A DNA stretch of 64,000 nucleotides from Platycnemis pennipes (GCA_933228895.1 OW121852.1:126041544-126105543), one strand, 5' to 3'. Shown: positions 51,417-63,458, counted from the stretch's first letter. Numbers and translations are program-made. Notes: a model not told the origin generated them from the sequence alone.

Positions 51417-52640
51417 GTACAATACACTTGAAATATGTGTCATGAAAAAATATTTGTTGAATGTATTCGGATCATTTCACGTCAATAAACGGGAAAACGT
51501 GAAGTTTTGCCCCGACCATCTGCAATTTTCACAAAAATTGGTACATATGTTTCCTGCTCGTGTATTAGTATGCGTGAAAAACCGTTTTCCCAAATATTGA
51601 GTTTATCGCGAGTTACAGCTATTTGTTATTTTTAGATTTTTACAATCAACCCCTTAGCTTTATGTCTATATCTCTTGATCTAATTGAAGCTTTTTTTATT
51701 TATTGAAAGTTGAAAAATGTTATTATAGTGACAGATTAAAAAAAAAAAGTTTTTGAAATTTTTCAAAAAGTTTAATTTTTTGAACCCGATTTGCAAAATT
51801 ACGTACCCCTTAGATTTCTCTAGTTTTTTTATGGATTAAAGGGCTATGTGTCTGCTACTGGAAAGTTGAATCATATGAATGCGAAATTTATAAATTACTG
51901 CGTAAAAATTCCGAAAGAATCGCGTGCAGAGCAGCCAAGCAGCGGATCTGTTTTCTGTTTGCTCAGCACTGCAGCCTTCTGAGGGTAGGGGAGGAGAGGA
52001 GATTGGGGTAGCGACGGGTCTATCTACGAGTACCTGAGTAAAAAAGTACTGAGAAAAAATTCTGATTGGAAATAATTCTGTGTACCGGGTTCTACCCAGT
52101 AACGGTAACAACACCTCCTACGGGATATCTTCCTCGTAGATTTGGCAGTTGTTACTACTGCAACCTTCACTGTGATTGCAGGGGTTAAGAAAATACCAAC
52201 TGTTGTCACACTTATATCAGGTTTATATTTAGATACGAAGCTATGTTTGCGTTCACACTAAAGATACACATTTTGAATTCAGCTAAGTAGATATTTAAGT
52301 GTACATCGAAAGTCATTAACACAGATTTGAACCTATGAATCTTTTGCCTGGACCACATGTTTTATTGTGAAAGTTTTGGTAGTTCTTTAATGGAAATTTG
52401 TCTTGAGGAATCCAAATTTGGCTGCTTATAGGTAAAAATCTGTGTTAATGACTCCCTCCCTCTTTATAAATATTTAATAAGGGTGAGAATTTCAGAGTGT
52501 CCTTGGCAATGACACAAGAGTGTCGAATCCGGTAGGGCTTAGGAATTCAATAAAGTGTGTGTGAAAAATACATCGTTTAAGTTTTTCTTTCGGTATGTCA
52601 CTTTTTCATAAAGTTTCACCTGACTCGATTCAATTTCTAG
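51417..52640. other. Unassigned AT-rich sequence
   Basis: No repeat family matched. A GC-richer patch at 51920-52020 includes short ORFs without domains. Confidence 0.4.
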
Positions 52641-53135
52641 AAAACTCTAGACAGTAATGGAAAAAGAACACCAGCCTCATTTAAATGGGATAAGTAAGAG
52701 GCAGAATATGAAGAATTTAAGAATAATGGGAAACATTCCATTTGGCTATGCATTGAGAGAGCGATAAAAAAAGAAGCTTGGATAGAGAAGATGACGACCG
52801 CTGTGCGTAGAATAACAAAGGAGACAAAACACAATCGGTCGACTCCATTTGAAATCCGGAGCGACCAGAGCGCGACGTACTCGTCTGCCCCGATGTTCGA
52901 GCATTGTCTCGATATCTGCTCTATCTCGAATCCGCGACCTAGATCCCGTCGAATGGGAGTGACCCAGAATCGAAAAAACAAAGAAAATTTAGTTCCTCCC
53001 CCACTCCGCTCTGCAAGACAATTATCTCGACTCGATTCTTCTGAGCACGTAACGAGCGATTTTCTTGACATCCAATATATCGACTGTTGCGTAAAAATGG
53101 AAAAAAATCATGACACAATCTACTCTTCGTAATCT
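52641..53135. other. GC-richer block with ORFs on both strands, unrecognised
   Basis: The plus frame 52791-53132 (113 codons) and minus frame 53071-52637 (144 codons) overlap. Neither has a known motif. The region is less AT-rich than its neighbours and shares no repeat with the window. A decayed coding segment or a conserved non-coding block are possible. Confidence 0.2.
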
Positions 53136-53264
53136 TTATTTGGAAAGATTTATTTTTTAATTTTTATTTTCTCCACTAAGGAAAACTCGAATATTGAGAT
53201 ATTCTGCTGAGCGTATGCTGTGCTGAGAAAGAGCTCTTTTAAAAGAAGCTCCAGTGATGCGAGT
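53136..53264. other. Unassigned spacer
   Basis: Nothing recognised. Confidence 0.3.
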
Positions 53265-53600
53265 ATCATTTACATTTACGTAATATCGCGCAAAGCAACA
53301 CAAAGGGCATGTGGCAGAGGGTGACTCCACACTACAATCGGGTAAAAAGGTATATATATAAATATCGAGTTTAGGTCTAAATAAAAAGTCTACCCGTAGT
53401 CTCGTATTAAAACGAGCTACGCCAAAATTAAGCGTATTATATTCCGTATTTAACTATTTAAAGTTAAAGCTTTTGTTGTTTTCTGTTATAAAGTTGTCAT
53501 GGGTTGAACAAAAAAGTGCTAGTTTTTTCCATTTCCAATGGAGCGCTCACATAAAAAGTCCATCACTTTAAAGGCATTAGGTTGATGGTAGCTAGAAAAT
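53265..53600 (-). mobile_element. Diverged CR1-like 3' end
   Basis: On the plus strand CATTTACATTTACGTAATAT and GGGCATGTGGCAGAGGGTGA are mutated forms of the CR1 tail complement and stem-loop. The following ~300 bases plausibly hold the old coding end (KSWLSLKLRHEN-like signals), but too many changes have accumulated to read it. Confidence 0.5.
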
Positions 53601-53861
53601 TTAATCTTACTATACTCGAGTATCAATACTTTCTTCTCGATAGTAGGCGTTCATTTCGTCGAAATACAGCACCATTGTCAATTACTATATCGCCGCCTGT
53701 ACCTCTATGATACATAAAATTTAAGCAGCATCAAGTAGAATACAGCACGTAATCAACATGTGAGACGTAACTTTAAACAATTCTCATAAAAATTCAAGTT
53801 TGAATGGGAAACATGATAGAAAAAGTCAATAAAATCAACAGTTGAATGTTGTACCCTGAAA
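53601..53861. other. Unassigned sequence
   Basis: Nothing recognised. Confidence 0.35.
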
Positions 53862-53863
53862 AT

Positions 53864-54595
53864 CTTCATCATCATTGGTCAACAATCCTAGGATTGGTTT
53901 GACGCAGCTTTCCACTCGATTTTTCTGTGACGTAATTCTTCTCTTTTACATCCTTCACAACCTGTTACATGTATCTCATACGAGGCCTGCCTTTTCCAAT
54001 CTTCCCGTTCACTTTTCCCTAGGCGATAGTCTTCATCAGGCCATCGTGTCTCAAGATATGTCCGATTAAGTTGTCCCTTCTTTTTAGAGTTGTCAGCAGG
54101 CTTCTCTTTTCTCCTACCCTTCATAGCACTTCCTCGTTACTTACTCGGTCGATCCATTTAATCTTCAGCATTCATCTATAGCACACCATTTCGAATGCTT
54201 CTACCCTTCTCTTCTCCGCTGCTGTCATCGTCCATGATTCACTACCGTAAAGAAACATGCTCCAGATGTATGTTCTGATGAACTACTTCCTTACTTCTAC
54301 GCTTGTATTTCCTGCTGTAAGAAGATTATTCTTTTGATAGAATGCCCTCTTTGCCTGGGCTATTCTACTCACTATTTCTTTCTTGATTTGTCCATCGTTG
54401 GTTACTCGGATTCCTAGGTAACAGAACTCTTTCACCTCTTCAAGTTTTTTTTCCTAGTTTGACATTGGTTTAGGCCTCTTCTTTCTTGCTGCACACCAAT
54501 ATCTTAGTCTTCTTCTTATTTATCTTCAGCTGATATCTGGCCATTGTCTTTTCCATGGTTACTAGAGTCTTATTCAAATCCCTCTCTGGGATCTT
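53864..54595 (-). pseudogene. RTE retrotransposon 3' part, head-to-head with the next copy
   Basis: The minus strand, from 54595, encodes RDLNKTLVTMEKTMARYQLK, KINKKKTKILVCSKKEEA, YLGIRVTNDGQIKKE-like, NTSVEVRKQFIRTYIWSMFL-like and AFEMVCYR-like parts. It ends with the palindrome CAATCCTAGGATTG (53883-53896) and a short GATGATGA tail. It lacks the FADD box. Frame breaks near 54110 and 54450. Confidence 0.83.
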
Positions 54596-54611
54596 ATACA
54601 AATATAATGTA

Positions 54612-54975
54612 CCTACACCTGGAGCATGTTTATTTACGGCGTTAGGCATGAACGATGACAGAAGTGGAGAAGAAAAGGGTGGAAGCATTCGAAATGTGGT
54701 GCTACAGAAGAATGAAGAAGATTAAGAAGAGTGGGAGAAAAAAGAAGAAGAAGACGGTACAACTTAATCGGCCACATCCAGAGACATGATGTCCTGATGA
54801 AGACAATCGTCGAGGGTCAAGTGGAAGGGAAGAACATCAAAGGAAGGCCTAGTATGAGATATGTAGGACAAGTGATGAAAGATGTGAAAGAGAGAAGAAT
54901 ACGTCCATATGAAAGGTTGTCTGAAAGAAGAATCGAGTGAAGGGCTGCATCAAACATTGAATTACTGACCAATTA
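54612..54975 (+). pseudogene. RTE retrotransposon fragment in the opposite orientation
   Basis: It starts TWSMFIYGVRHE-like, then EKKRVEAFEMWCYRRMKKIK, skips about 45 bp near 54723 and continues RRRYNLIGHIQRHDVLMKTI, EGQVEGKNIKGRPSMRY to KHRMKGCI-like and TTGAATTACTGACC. It resembles the 15.6-kb copy (EGQVDGKNGKG) more than the main group. The 3' palindrome is lost. Confidence 0.8.
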
Positions 54976-55438
54976 TGATCGAAGTCGTTAAAGCAATCAA
55001 TAAAATCGAGAAACTATTTTTAAAAAAGTCAATTATTCTCATACGACCCCAGGGATGGGTAGCAAGGTCTTTTCCTGCCGTTTACTAAATGGATTGGAAT
55101 CACTATTCTATCGTTGGTAAAACTACATACTAAATTTGCAAGCCACATGCATGCCACTCCCTCGAGGAAAACTGATATGAGGAAAGTGATAAAGCTGCGG
55201 TTGAACCGGAGGCAAATGGAGTTTGGGTCCAATAGAACATACACGTAGAACAATACTTGCATACTCACTCTTTTCCCGTGAAAACAGAACAGACGTTGAT
55301 TTCAATTGCGCTTATCGCTCGGCTATAGGTGATATGGTTGGTGTGGGGGTTTCAAAATGCCTGAATAAATATATAATTTTCAAGAGAACGCACATAAATG
55401 TGATTTGTTGCATCTTACACTCTCTTCAACTAACCTGC
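54976..55438. other. Unassigned sequence
   Basis: Nothing recognised. Confidence 0.35.
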
Positions 55439-55439
55439 C

Positions 55440-55645
55440 TTCAAACCCCGGGTTCGTATCCCGGCACGGGCAGGAATTTTCATTTTTACACCCGTCCCTA
55501 CTTGAGTGATGTGTGTGTTACACCTCGAGCTCAGTACTTCGTCCGCAGGAATGGACGTTCAGCCGTGGTCCCCTTGGCGCCTTTCATTAGGAGCAGGCTA
55601 ATGCCGGGTTTATCTCTAACTTTCCTCCGTTCCTGCCCTTGAACT
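55440..55645 (+). mobile_element. tRNA-derived SINE, family 1, plus orientation
   Basis: CCCCGGGTTCGTATCCCGGC contains a B-box-like stretch, followed by AGGAATTTTCATTTTTACAC. The body then carries CGTGGTCCCCTTGGCGCCTT, GAGCAGGCTAATGCCGGGTT and TTTCCTCCGTTCCTGCCC. The body motifs match the family-1 copies at 22.3 and 56.8 kb in the opposite orientation. The head differs, so it may be another subfamily sharing the 3' body. Confidence 0.7.
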
Positions 55646-56165
55646 TGTACCTTTATCCAGAAACTCACCTATCCTCTCTGGAGAAAATGGTGCCTGTTGT
55701 GGAACACCTCACCCAAATGATAACAGCAACTTGGCCTGTGCTTGCGCTGTCTGTCCGAGGCGTGGTCTAGCGCAGTGGTGCCCGGCTCCCAGCGGAATGG
55801 AGCACCATACACCATTCAACCGGCGAACTTGCATTCACAAACATAATTGGAAGGCATCACGGCCTGACGTAACCTTCAAAAAGGGGCAAATCCACGACTG
55901 GTTACCACGGACTAGAAATGAATCAGTTCCAGCATCTCCCATTTTATTTCAACCTGCTCACTGACCATCTTCTGTTAATGTCGTGGTTCGATTAATTGTA
56001 TTTTAATATTCTAGATAGTATATCTTAGATATGTATGATTTGCGTAGTGTTCGTCTGTCCGTCCTTCTGTCTGTCCATCACCCCCCTTTATCTCAGAAAC
56101 AGCCCTAGAGAGACGCCGTAAACTGCATTGTGTTTCTAGCACCATGAAAGACCCGGGAAAACTGT
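55646..56165. other. Unassigned sequence, partly GC-richer
   Basis: A 77-codon ORF at 55731-55964 is not recognised. Another B-box-like word (GGGTTTGAATC) lies near 56187. Confidence 0.35.
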
Positions 56166-56196
56166 TCCCGTATGTGCAAAGAGCCGGGTTTGAATC

Positions 56197-56466
56197 TTGG
56201 CGGTAATTATGTGCTTACATTTAGCGTATACAGATTTAAATAAAGAACAAACTGTAAAAAACTGTATGAAACTGCAAAAAATACAAAAAGCAAGTATCAG
56301 ATACATTGTGTATAAAAATGTATTCGCATTTTATGACAATACATTAATTTCTACGGTCCCTAGCGGTTTCATTAAAAGATTTTTGAAAACCAAACGATCA
56401 ATACGCAAGATTGTGTTTTCGAAATCGCACTTTGATATTGATGATAGACTGATGTTTATATGGTAG
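56197..56466 (+). CDS. Unrecognised 89-codon ORF
   Basis: An AT-rich open frame, MAVIMCLHLAYTDLNKEQ..., lysine and isoleucine rich, without a domain I know. Its arrangement (LQKIQKASIRYIVYK, ... RLMFIW) faintly recalls the post-RT part of jockey-type ORFs, where QK..IR.I....., but the match is weak. Confidence 0.2.
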   Translation: MAVIMCLHLAYTDLNKEQTVKNCMKLQKIQKASIRYIVYKNVFAFYDNTLISTVPSGFIKRFLKTKRSIRKIVFSKSHFDIDDRLMFIW

Positions 56467-56724
56467 AAATATTCCAAACTCGAAACAATTAAATCTAATG
56501 CACCATCACCTCTTTCCTAGGCTACTAATTATCTGAATCGAAATTCATTTTCCCAAAAAAAATACGAACGGGGTAGGAAAGTATCCTTTATATCCGCGAA
56601 TTAAAAAGCTAATTTGTAACCATCAATATGATATCAACTTGATATGAATATCAAACTTCATTATAAAGATCGAAGGAGTAATTCATAGATTCATCCTGAT
56701 ACTTATATTTATGAACAGTAATGT
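56467..56724. other. Unassigned spacer
   Basis: Nothing recognised. Confidence 0.35.
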
Positions 56725-57060
56725 TGGTCGGTTGGTTATTTTGGGGAGGCGACCGACAGCTGAGGTCACTTGCGCCATATAGGATAGGTGGATAATTGGG
56801 TAATGGTAGGAGTTTTCAGGGAATGGAGGAAGGGTGGAGAGAAACCCAGCGTCGGTATTAGACTACTCTTAACGAAAGGCGCCAAGGGGACCGCGGCTTA
56901 ACGTCCCATCCGACGGACGGAATACTGAACTTGAAATGTTCTTCACTAGGCACTCAAGTTGGGCCCGGTTTTCCACTGAAAAATACGCCACTGCCGGGAA
57001 TAGAAACCGGGCCCTCGGGATGGGAGGCCAGTACTCTAGCCACCACACCAATCCGATCCC
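56725..57060 (-). mobile_element. tRNA-derived SINE, family 1, near full length
   Basis: On the minus strand: GGATTGGTGTGGTGGCTAGA (A-box region), CCGGTTTCTATTCCCGGCAG (mutated B box), body with TTAAGCCGCGGTCCCCTTGG and the 3' end CAGCTGTCGGTCGCCTCCCC, closing near GGTTGG at 56731. It is collinear with 22267-22608. Confidence 0.8.
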
Positions 57061-57124
57061 CGCGAACAGTAATATTGTTTATTAAATTAGCTTTTCGCAA
57101 AATATACAATTCACTGGAAGAGAT

Positions 57125-57612
57125 GTGATTAAAGGTGTTACGATAGGTTGAGTAGCGTTTCAGAATTAATAAAAGAATTAGAGTGGGAATCATTATCAGA
57201 GCGCAGGTTAAAGTACAGATTGAATCTATTTGAGAAATTTCTATCGGATAGCTTTACTGAAGATGTTAGGAACATATTAAAAAAACCAGCGTATTATGCT
57301 AGATTCGACCAGATGAATAAGATTAGAGAGATAGATTGTCGTACCGATAGATTCAAAATGGCATTTTTCCCCCGTACTATAAGAGAACAGAATAGGCAGC
57401 ATAGAAAAGGGATAGGTAGGGGAAATATTTTAGAGTATTCTGTAGTGCATGATGCATGTATTAACCCCTTAAATACTATAGATACTAGCAATCAAGTTGC
57501 ATGAGACAATATAGTTGCTTGTTTGCATGTTAGTAGTGCATGCTTGGTGATCTTCACCTCCTGCCACACACCCTCGCGGTGGCTGCAGGGTATCGTGTAG
57601 ATGTAGATTAAA
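57125..57612 (+). pseudogene. CR1-like retrotransposon 3' part
   Basis: The frame 57148-57504 encodes SVSELIKELEWESLSERRLK, RLNLFEKFLSDSFTEDVRNI, YYARFDQMNKIREIDCRTDR and FFPRTIREQNRQH to a stop, all in one frame. The UTR (GCATGCTTGGTGATCTTCAC) and the stem-loop with GGGTATCGTGTAGATGTAG follow. It is the least damaged CR1-like end of the window, and closest to the 34.5-kb copy, but it is 5' truncated and lacks the RT core. Confidence 0.85.
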
Positions 57613-58540
57613 ATTTTGCTTTAAAGAATTTTACTAGTACGTAGGGATGTATTAAATATTCTCCGTGCGTCATACAGCTCATCCACGTTCCAGCGGAAGC
57701 CGTGCTATTCATCGCAGTGAGAAGGAAGTACTTGTTATGCGACGAAAAACAAATACGAGTTCTCTAAAATCACGAGATCAAATCACTCACTGCCTGTGCT
57801 GTCCAAGAAATCCAGGTGGAAAATTCGATCGAGACTCGTGGAAAGGTGGGAGGGGAAAAAATCACCGGTTCTTCTTCATTGGGTCGGGTGCCTCGGATCT
57901 GTTATAAGTCCTCAGCGTATGAAAGAGGGATTTCTCGGGGATAAGAGTGATTTCTCCAGAAAGGGTGAAAGATTTTTCTGTGTTGGTAAATGAATCGCGC
58001 TTCGTGGAAGGGCGCCGGCCATGTTCAATCTCGTTATCGTTCTTACCGCTGGCTCCAAAATGGATGAATGACTTCTGGCTCTTTCCACTAAGTTCTCCTC
58101 ATATTTCCGCATTTCCTTTTTTTCCCCGCCCACGGGCCCAATTTGTCCGTGAGAGGGAGTGACTCGGCGACAGACGAAAATTCTCGTGACCTATTTCTGG
58201 GAATATTCGGTGTTCCTTCGCTTGGAACTCAATTTAGACCCAAGCTATTCAATGACTCGAAAAGCCCTCGCCTATTGGACTATTCATTTCCAAATACTTA
58301 TAAGGCTATTTATAAGAAACCTGGATCTATTGATGTTGAGAGTGGTTTAATGAAGTGTTTCAAATGAGTTAATTTATAAAAAAATATCGTTAGCACATGA
58401 ATCTACAAGGAAATTTTTCTTCGTATATTAATGTCATTAAATTTTAGTTGGTAAGTTGAATTCCAGACCTCTTTTTTATTAAATATATGGATGTTTTTTT
58501 CGGGAGTTTAGGTTCTTTTTTACAAATGAAAAATATTTAA
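57613..58540. other. Unassigned block, partly GC-richer
   Basis: Between about 57660 and 58270 the sequence is less AT-rich, and overlapping ORFs of 60-80 codons occur on both strands with no domain. It shares no repeat with the rest of the window. Confidence 0.3.
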
Positions 58541-58545
58541 CTTTT

Positions 58546-58584
58546 GCCGACGCTTCGGAAATAGTATTTTTCCTTCTTCAGGGC
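58546..58584 (-). ncRNA. Hammerhead-like motif, third copy
   Basis: Read on the minus strand: GCC (58584-58582), CUGAAGA (58581-58575), one extra A (58574), a 5-bp stem II GGAAA/UUUCC (58573-58569 with 58561-58557), GAA (58556-58554), G-CG-UC as a one-pair stem III, and GGC (58548-58546) pairing with GCC. Stem I may extend through the U-run and A-run outside. The base after GAA is G in place of the usual A, which gives a G-U pair at the top of stem III and probably lowers activity. The architecture otherwise equals the 35.6-kb candidate. Confidence 0.45.
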
Positions 58585-58592
58585 TAAAAATT

Positions 58593-59444
58593 AAAATTTT
58601 ATCCTCTTGTTTAGTATTTCACATCCCAGTATTATTTGAAAATAATGTGATGACCAATGTGATGGTATTTTCAATTTCTTTTAAATACAAAAATAAGTAT
58701 TGCATAGTATAAAAAATGAAGAAATAAGACGTATATTTTAACTGTTACCAAAAGATGCAGTCTGAAGCAGTAAAAATGTTCAGTGTTGAAGGTTAGCTAG
58801 AACATCAAACATATTTTTTAGAGCAAAGTTTCATCCAGGTCAAGTTTGTGGTCTCCAGCTACCTAGCTGAATTTCGTCCAATAGAAGAAGCAGTAAAAGA
58901 GGAAATAAATAAAAGTCAGCCATAGATTGAGTCTCGCATTCAAAGTTATGTGATTTATTACTACTGATGGAATATTATTGTCTCATTGATTCTTAATATA
59001 CAATATAATAGTAAAGGTTGCTTCTATTTTGACGTCCACATTGAGAAAAGTAATATCTAAAGTAAAGTCAATCTATCTAATTGTTAGTAAAGTCAAATGA
59101 AATTGTTTTTTTTATTCAAGGGCTACTTGAAATTGCTTTGAAAATATGTCAAATGAAATGTAATTATGTATTCTAATTTAACATGTCTAAGAAATTTGTA
59201 ACATGTAACTTTGTACGAATATTTTGGAACCTTCTGGCAAGTCACGTGGTGTGGAAGGACCAATAATGTACATACGCATTAAAGACATCTTCTAAAAAAA
59301 TAAGTAATGAATAACAAATACCACGAGCACTTTTCTGAAGTTGCATATAGTCAGTAATTCAAATTCATTGACATCAATTTCCATGGTGATAAATCAAATA
59401 ACAAATATTGATTTCAGGGGAAAGGCACAAGTATTAGTTGTTAT
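58593..59444. other. Unassigned AT-rich sequence
   Basis: Nothing recognised. Confidence 0.4.
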
Positions 59445-59760
59445 TCAGGGTAGGTGACCATCAGCTGAAGGTATTTGGGTAATTTTAGGGCAGGTAAGTA
59501 ATTGGAGGGTCAGGGATAATTTAGGAAACGATGGTAGAGATATACCTGGAGTCTGAATCAGCCTACTCTTAGCAAGAGGTGGAAAGGGGTCCACAGCTTA
59601 ACGTCCCACCCGACGGACGGAGCAATGAACTAGAACGCTCTCCACAAAGCACTCAATTGAGGAACGGTACACCAGCAAACAATCTCAGGGTTTTGCAGGA
59701 ATTCGAACCCAGGACATCGGAATGAGAGACCCACAGCACCATTCAGATTCTCGTGCAATG
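59445..59760 (-). mobile_element. tRNA-derived SINE, family 1, diverged
   Basis: The minus strand has GGGTTCGAATTCCTGC (B box), the body with CCGTCGGGTGGGACGTTAAG, CCCTTTCCACCTCTTGC, GTAGGCTGATTCAGACTCC, and the CAGCTGATGGTCACCTACC end at 59455. It is collinear with family 1 but carries many substitutions, so it is an older insertion. Confidence 0.75.
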
Positions 59761-61984
59761 CAGAAGTGTATCACATTCAGCACTAGTCTATTCACCATTA
59801 ATCCACAGGATAAAATTAGATAAACCCCGCATATAATTGAATTTAAGGTAAAAAATTGGCTGCTATAAAGCGCAATATTAAAAATATTGACTCATTATCT
59901 ACTCCTTAATTCTATAAACCCAAAATTACTTTAAGGTTCAGGATTATAATTATAGGGTCCCAGGATTTATTTTTTTCCGGATTTTGTCATGAATTCCGGA
60001 CTTTTACACGAAATTCACCTTTTTAAACTCGAAATGAGCGTTTGGAATCCACTGTGAAGTTTCGGGCTTGAGAATGGAACGGATGTTCGGGTGAAAGAAC
60101 AAGGGAGATGATATATAAGTATATGCGCCAAAACGCCTTAAAGTCGGTTGCCTCGACTCGATTTGAAACTTGGGTGAATACAAAAACTCTGGCAAACTAC
60201 TTTTAAGGAATCCCCAGAGTTAATGAATATCAGGATAGTGATCAAAAGAGAGTCCACCTGGATAAAATTTGTTTCCATTGATATAGGAATAGAAACAAGT
60301 TTTAACGAACACAGAAATAAATCGCGTCCGGGTCTCAATAAACCTTTCGTGTCGCAGGGAAGCAACGTACGACCCACTCACGATAAAAACCTTGCGTAAT
60401 ATATGACTTTGGTGGTGATTTTTGAAAAGGGACTTTTTTTACTTCCTTATCTGGAAAGGAAACATTTATTTTTAATCAGGGAATAGCTTACCAAAAGCAT
60501 AACGGTGGGCGAAGCGTATCAATTAACATACGTCGTGTGTGCACGAAAGAAAGAATTCAAAATGCAGCCAAGGTTGGTGAAACTAGTTAATTGACTCCTC
60601 GGAGTTAGCGAAAGACAGAATTGCCACCTCAAATTTAACTTGCAGTCCAAAAGATGTTGCATAAATTGCAGGGTACAAACAGTTGACTGATCCTCCATCA
60701 CATGAAGTTGGTAAGAATAAAAGTAACATTATGTATTCCACAGTATATTTATTGAGATTGTAATATTTTTCTTATAGTGTGGAATACAGAAATTGTTTTC
60801 TTTCATTAAGTATTATAGTAAACATCCTATTAAACCTATTATTAGTCTGACGCTGATAGATTATTTTAATTACTAAGTCGCCAAAATAACATGCATCTTA
60901 TCAGTCTCATAAAAATCAAATAACTATGAGGTCATGTTTCCTCAAAAAGTGGCTACTTTGTACAGTAAGTACAAGTAAAAATAAACGAAAATTTCGCACA
61001 TTCAACCTCCTCTTAAAACAAAATGATTGTCTTTTGTTGGGTTGTTAGAAATCATTTGGCAGTTTATTTATACACAAAATAGGAAGACAGTTCATTGATT
61101 TGCATGTGTTGACTATTAACCATGACTATTATTAGTTATTTTGTGCACGATTAAAAGCAACATGCTCGTCTCCTGCCGAAAATAATTGTTGTTTATTTAC
61201 GGCGTCTCCATGAAGATATTCTTCTATAAGATTTTTACAGCTAAAAACAAACAATGTGTTTTAACGTAAACAATTTGCGATGTCAGAAGTCAGTAAAAAT
61301 CCTGTTCATTGATATCATATCTCCATTTCTGTACGCTTTATGTTAGTTGAGAAATAGGAATGTTGGTAAAAGAAGTAATAAATCGTCATCAGAGTAAATG
61401 ATTCGGTGAAGGTTAAATACTGTTACGTAAGAACATTTATTTGGATTGATGCGCAATCTCAGCTCCCATTGGTCCGAACCTCCTTTTAGATTCCTCATCC
61501 TACAAAAACCTACATAAAGTCAAAGCAAATTCATGCATGCACGTTTTAGCTAGTGAAATTAAACCATTCGTACGATCTGAAACTCCCCGCAAATAATGTA
61601 ATGAGCAGCCCAAATGCATGAAATATTGTCATCATAGTGATATGATGTCCATGGCAAATTATGGGATTATACTCCTTTGAAATGAGAGGAATTGAGAGTA
61701 TGAATTAAAATGCTGCATGCTATTTTCAGTCCCAGAATGATTTATCCACCAAACTGCTGCCAAACTCTTCAGCAGCTCCATCCAAGAGATCATCGATTTG
61801 AGTGTATTCGCTGCTCCTTCTTTGAGTGTTTCAACTTTCCTTCGTGATCAAGATTCCTATTTCAACAATGTAGATCTACATCTTAAACTGTTCGTCCATG
61901 CATACATTTCTGTCCGTACTACAAAATGTCAGTGCCACTAATTATACTTTTTATCGGTGCAAGCGAGATAATGAGGATTAAAAA
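59761..61984. other. Unassigned AT-rich sequence
   Basis: About 2.2 kb without recognisable genes, RNA motifs or repeats shared with the rest of the window. ORFs are all below 82 codons. Confidence 0.4.
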
Positions 61985-62375
61985 AATGGTATTGTAGGAA
62001 TGCATGTGTCTGTTTTACGCCCATTGCCTGTCGGATTGGAACACTGTATTTATATTGACTATATCTCCCAAACACCTCATAAAAACGAAACATTTCTTTT
62101 TTTACCTAAAATAAATATATTTAAAATTACTAACCCAATGATTTTATAATTTTTAAACCCAATCCCACGAGGATTAATGATGGTTAAAATATAGTACTGT
62201 TGGACTGTGAGTCTGTGTAGGCCCTTTGCCGGTGGGAATTGAACACTGTTTTTACATAGACTATATCTCCCAAACCCCACACATACACAAAACATTTCTA
62301 TTTTTACATAAAAGAAAAACATTACGACTTTCTACAACAATGGTTGTATAATTTTTAAACCCAATCCCACATGGA
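61985..62375 (+). repeat. Diverged tandem duplication, about 185-190-bp unit
   Basis: Unit 1 (about 61998-62185) and unit 2 (about 62186-62375) share GGAACACTGTATTTATATTG against GAACACTGTTTTTACATAGA, then ACTATATCTCCCAAAC, AAAACATTTCT-like, and TTTTTAAACCCAATCCCAC. No ORF of note. It may be two units of a satellite-like or locally duplicated sequence. Confidence 0.65.
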
Positions 62376-63010
62376 ATTTTTTAGCTCCGAAAAACCATTT
62401 TTTTTTCAAAATTCTCAAATTCAAGTGATCTTTTCTCAGTGAGAAATGCTCACATTCCATGTATATTCATATATTCATTACCTAGTTACGTATGAGTGCT
62501 ACGGTGAGAAGAACTGGCCCGTTTTCAAAATTATTAATTGGTGAAATTTTAGGTCATACTTGTGACAAAAAAGAATTCTGGGAATTTGCATTTATAGCGA
62601 CAAAAAGACACTTATTCTTGCGAAAAGTCAATTGAAAACTCCTCTAGCAGCATACTGACTTCATATTATTTCTATTGACACCTTTTACATGTGTATATCA
62701 CGTAAAAACAGTATGCTGCAGCCTGTAGAAAAATAGTGTAAAAATACGATTTTCAGGCGTTAACGCAATTACTATAATTCAGTGATGAATTTATTTTCTA
62801 CGAAAACAGCTTTTGGCTGAGGAAGGTCGACAGTATCTATGCACCAATTTTAGTTGAAATCTGAGGTGGTGAAGCAAGACATTTCTGAAAAATTTGTCGA
62901 TTTAAAATGGAATCACCCAGATGACAGAAACTCTGTGGTTTCACGTTCAACTTTCAACGTCACTGAATAAATGCAAACTTTGTAATCTTCATCAAATTTA
63001 TTAATTTTGA
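62376..63010. other. Unassigned sequence
   Basis: Nothing recognised. Confidence 0.35.
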
Positions 63011-63014
63011 GGTA

Positions 63015-63458
63015 TATCCTGGAGCATGTTTCTTTACGGCAGTGAATCATGGACGATGACAGCAGCGGAGAAGAAAAGGGAAGAAGCATTTGAAATGTGG
63101 TGCTGCAGAAGAATGCTGAAGATTAAATGGATCGACCAAGTAAGTAACGAGGAAGTGCTAAGAAGAGTAGGAGAAAGAGAAGTCTGCTGACAACTCTAAA
63201 AAAGAGAAGGGAAAACTTAATCGGCCATATCTTGAGACACGATGGCCTGATGAAGACTATCGTCGTGGGAAAAGTGAACGGGAAGATTGGAAAAGGCAGG
63301 CCTCGTATGACATACATGGAACAGGTAGTGAAGGATGTAAAAGAGAAGAATTACGTCACAATGAAAAGGTTGGCCGATAGAAGAATCGAGTGGAAAGCTG
63401 CGTCAAACCAATCCTAGGATTGTTGATCAATGAAGATGATGATGATGAGGAATATCAA
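63015..63458 (+). pseudogene. RTE retrotransposon 3' end
   Basis: It starts SWSMFLYGSESWTMTAAEKK, then EAFEMWCCRRMLKIKWIDQV, a frameshift near 63175, LIGHILRHDGLMKTIVVGKV and the frame 63232-63417 to the end. The palindrome CAATCCTAGGATTG is at 63409-63422 and the GATGATGATGATG tail at 63432-63446. It is one of the best-kept 3' ends. Confidence 0.87.
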
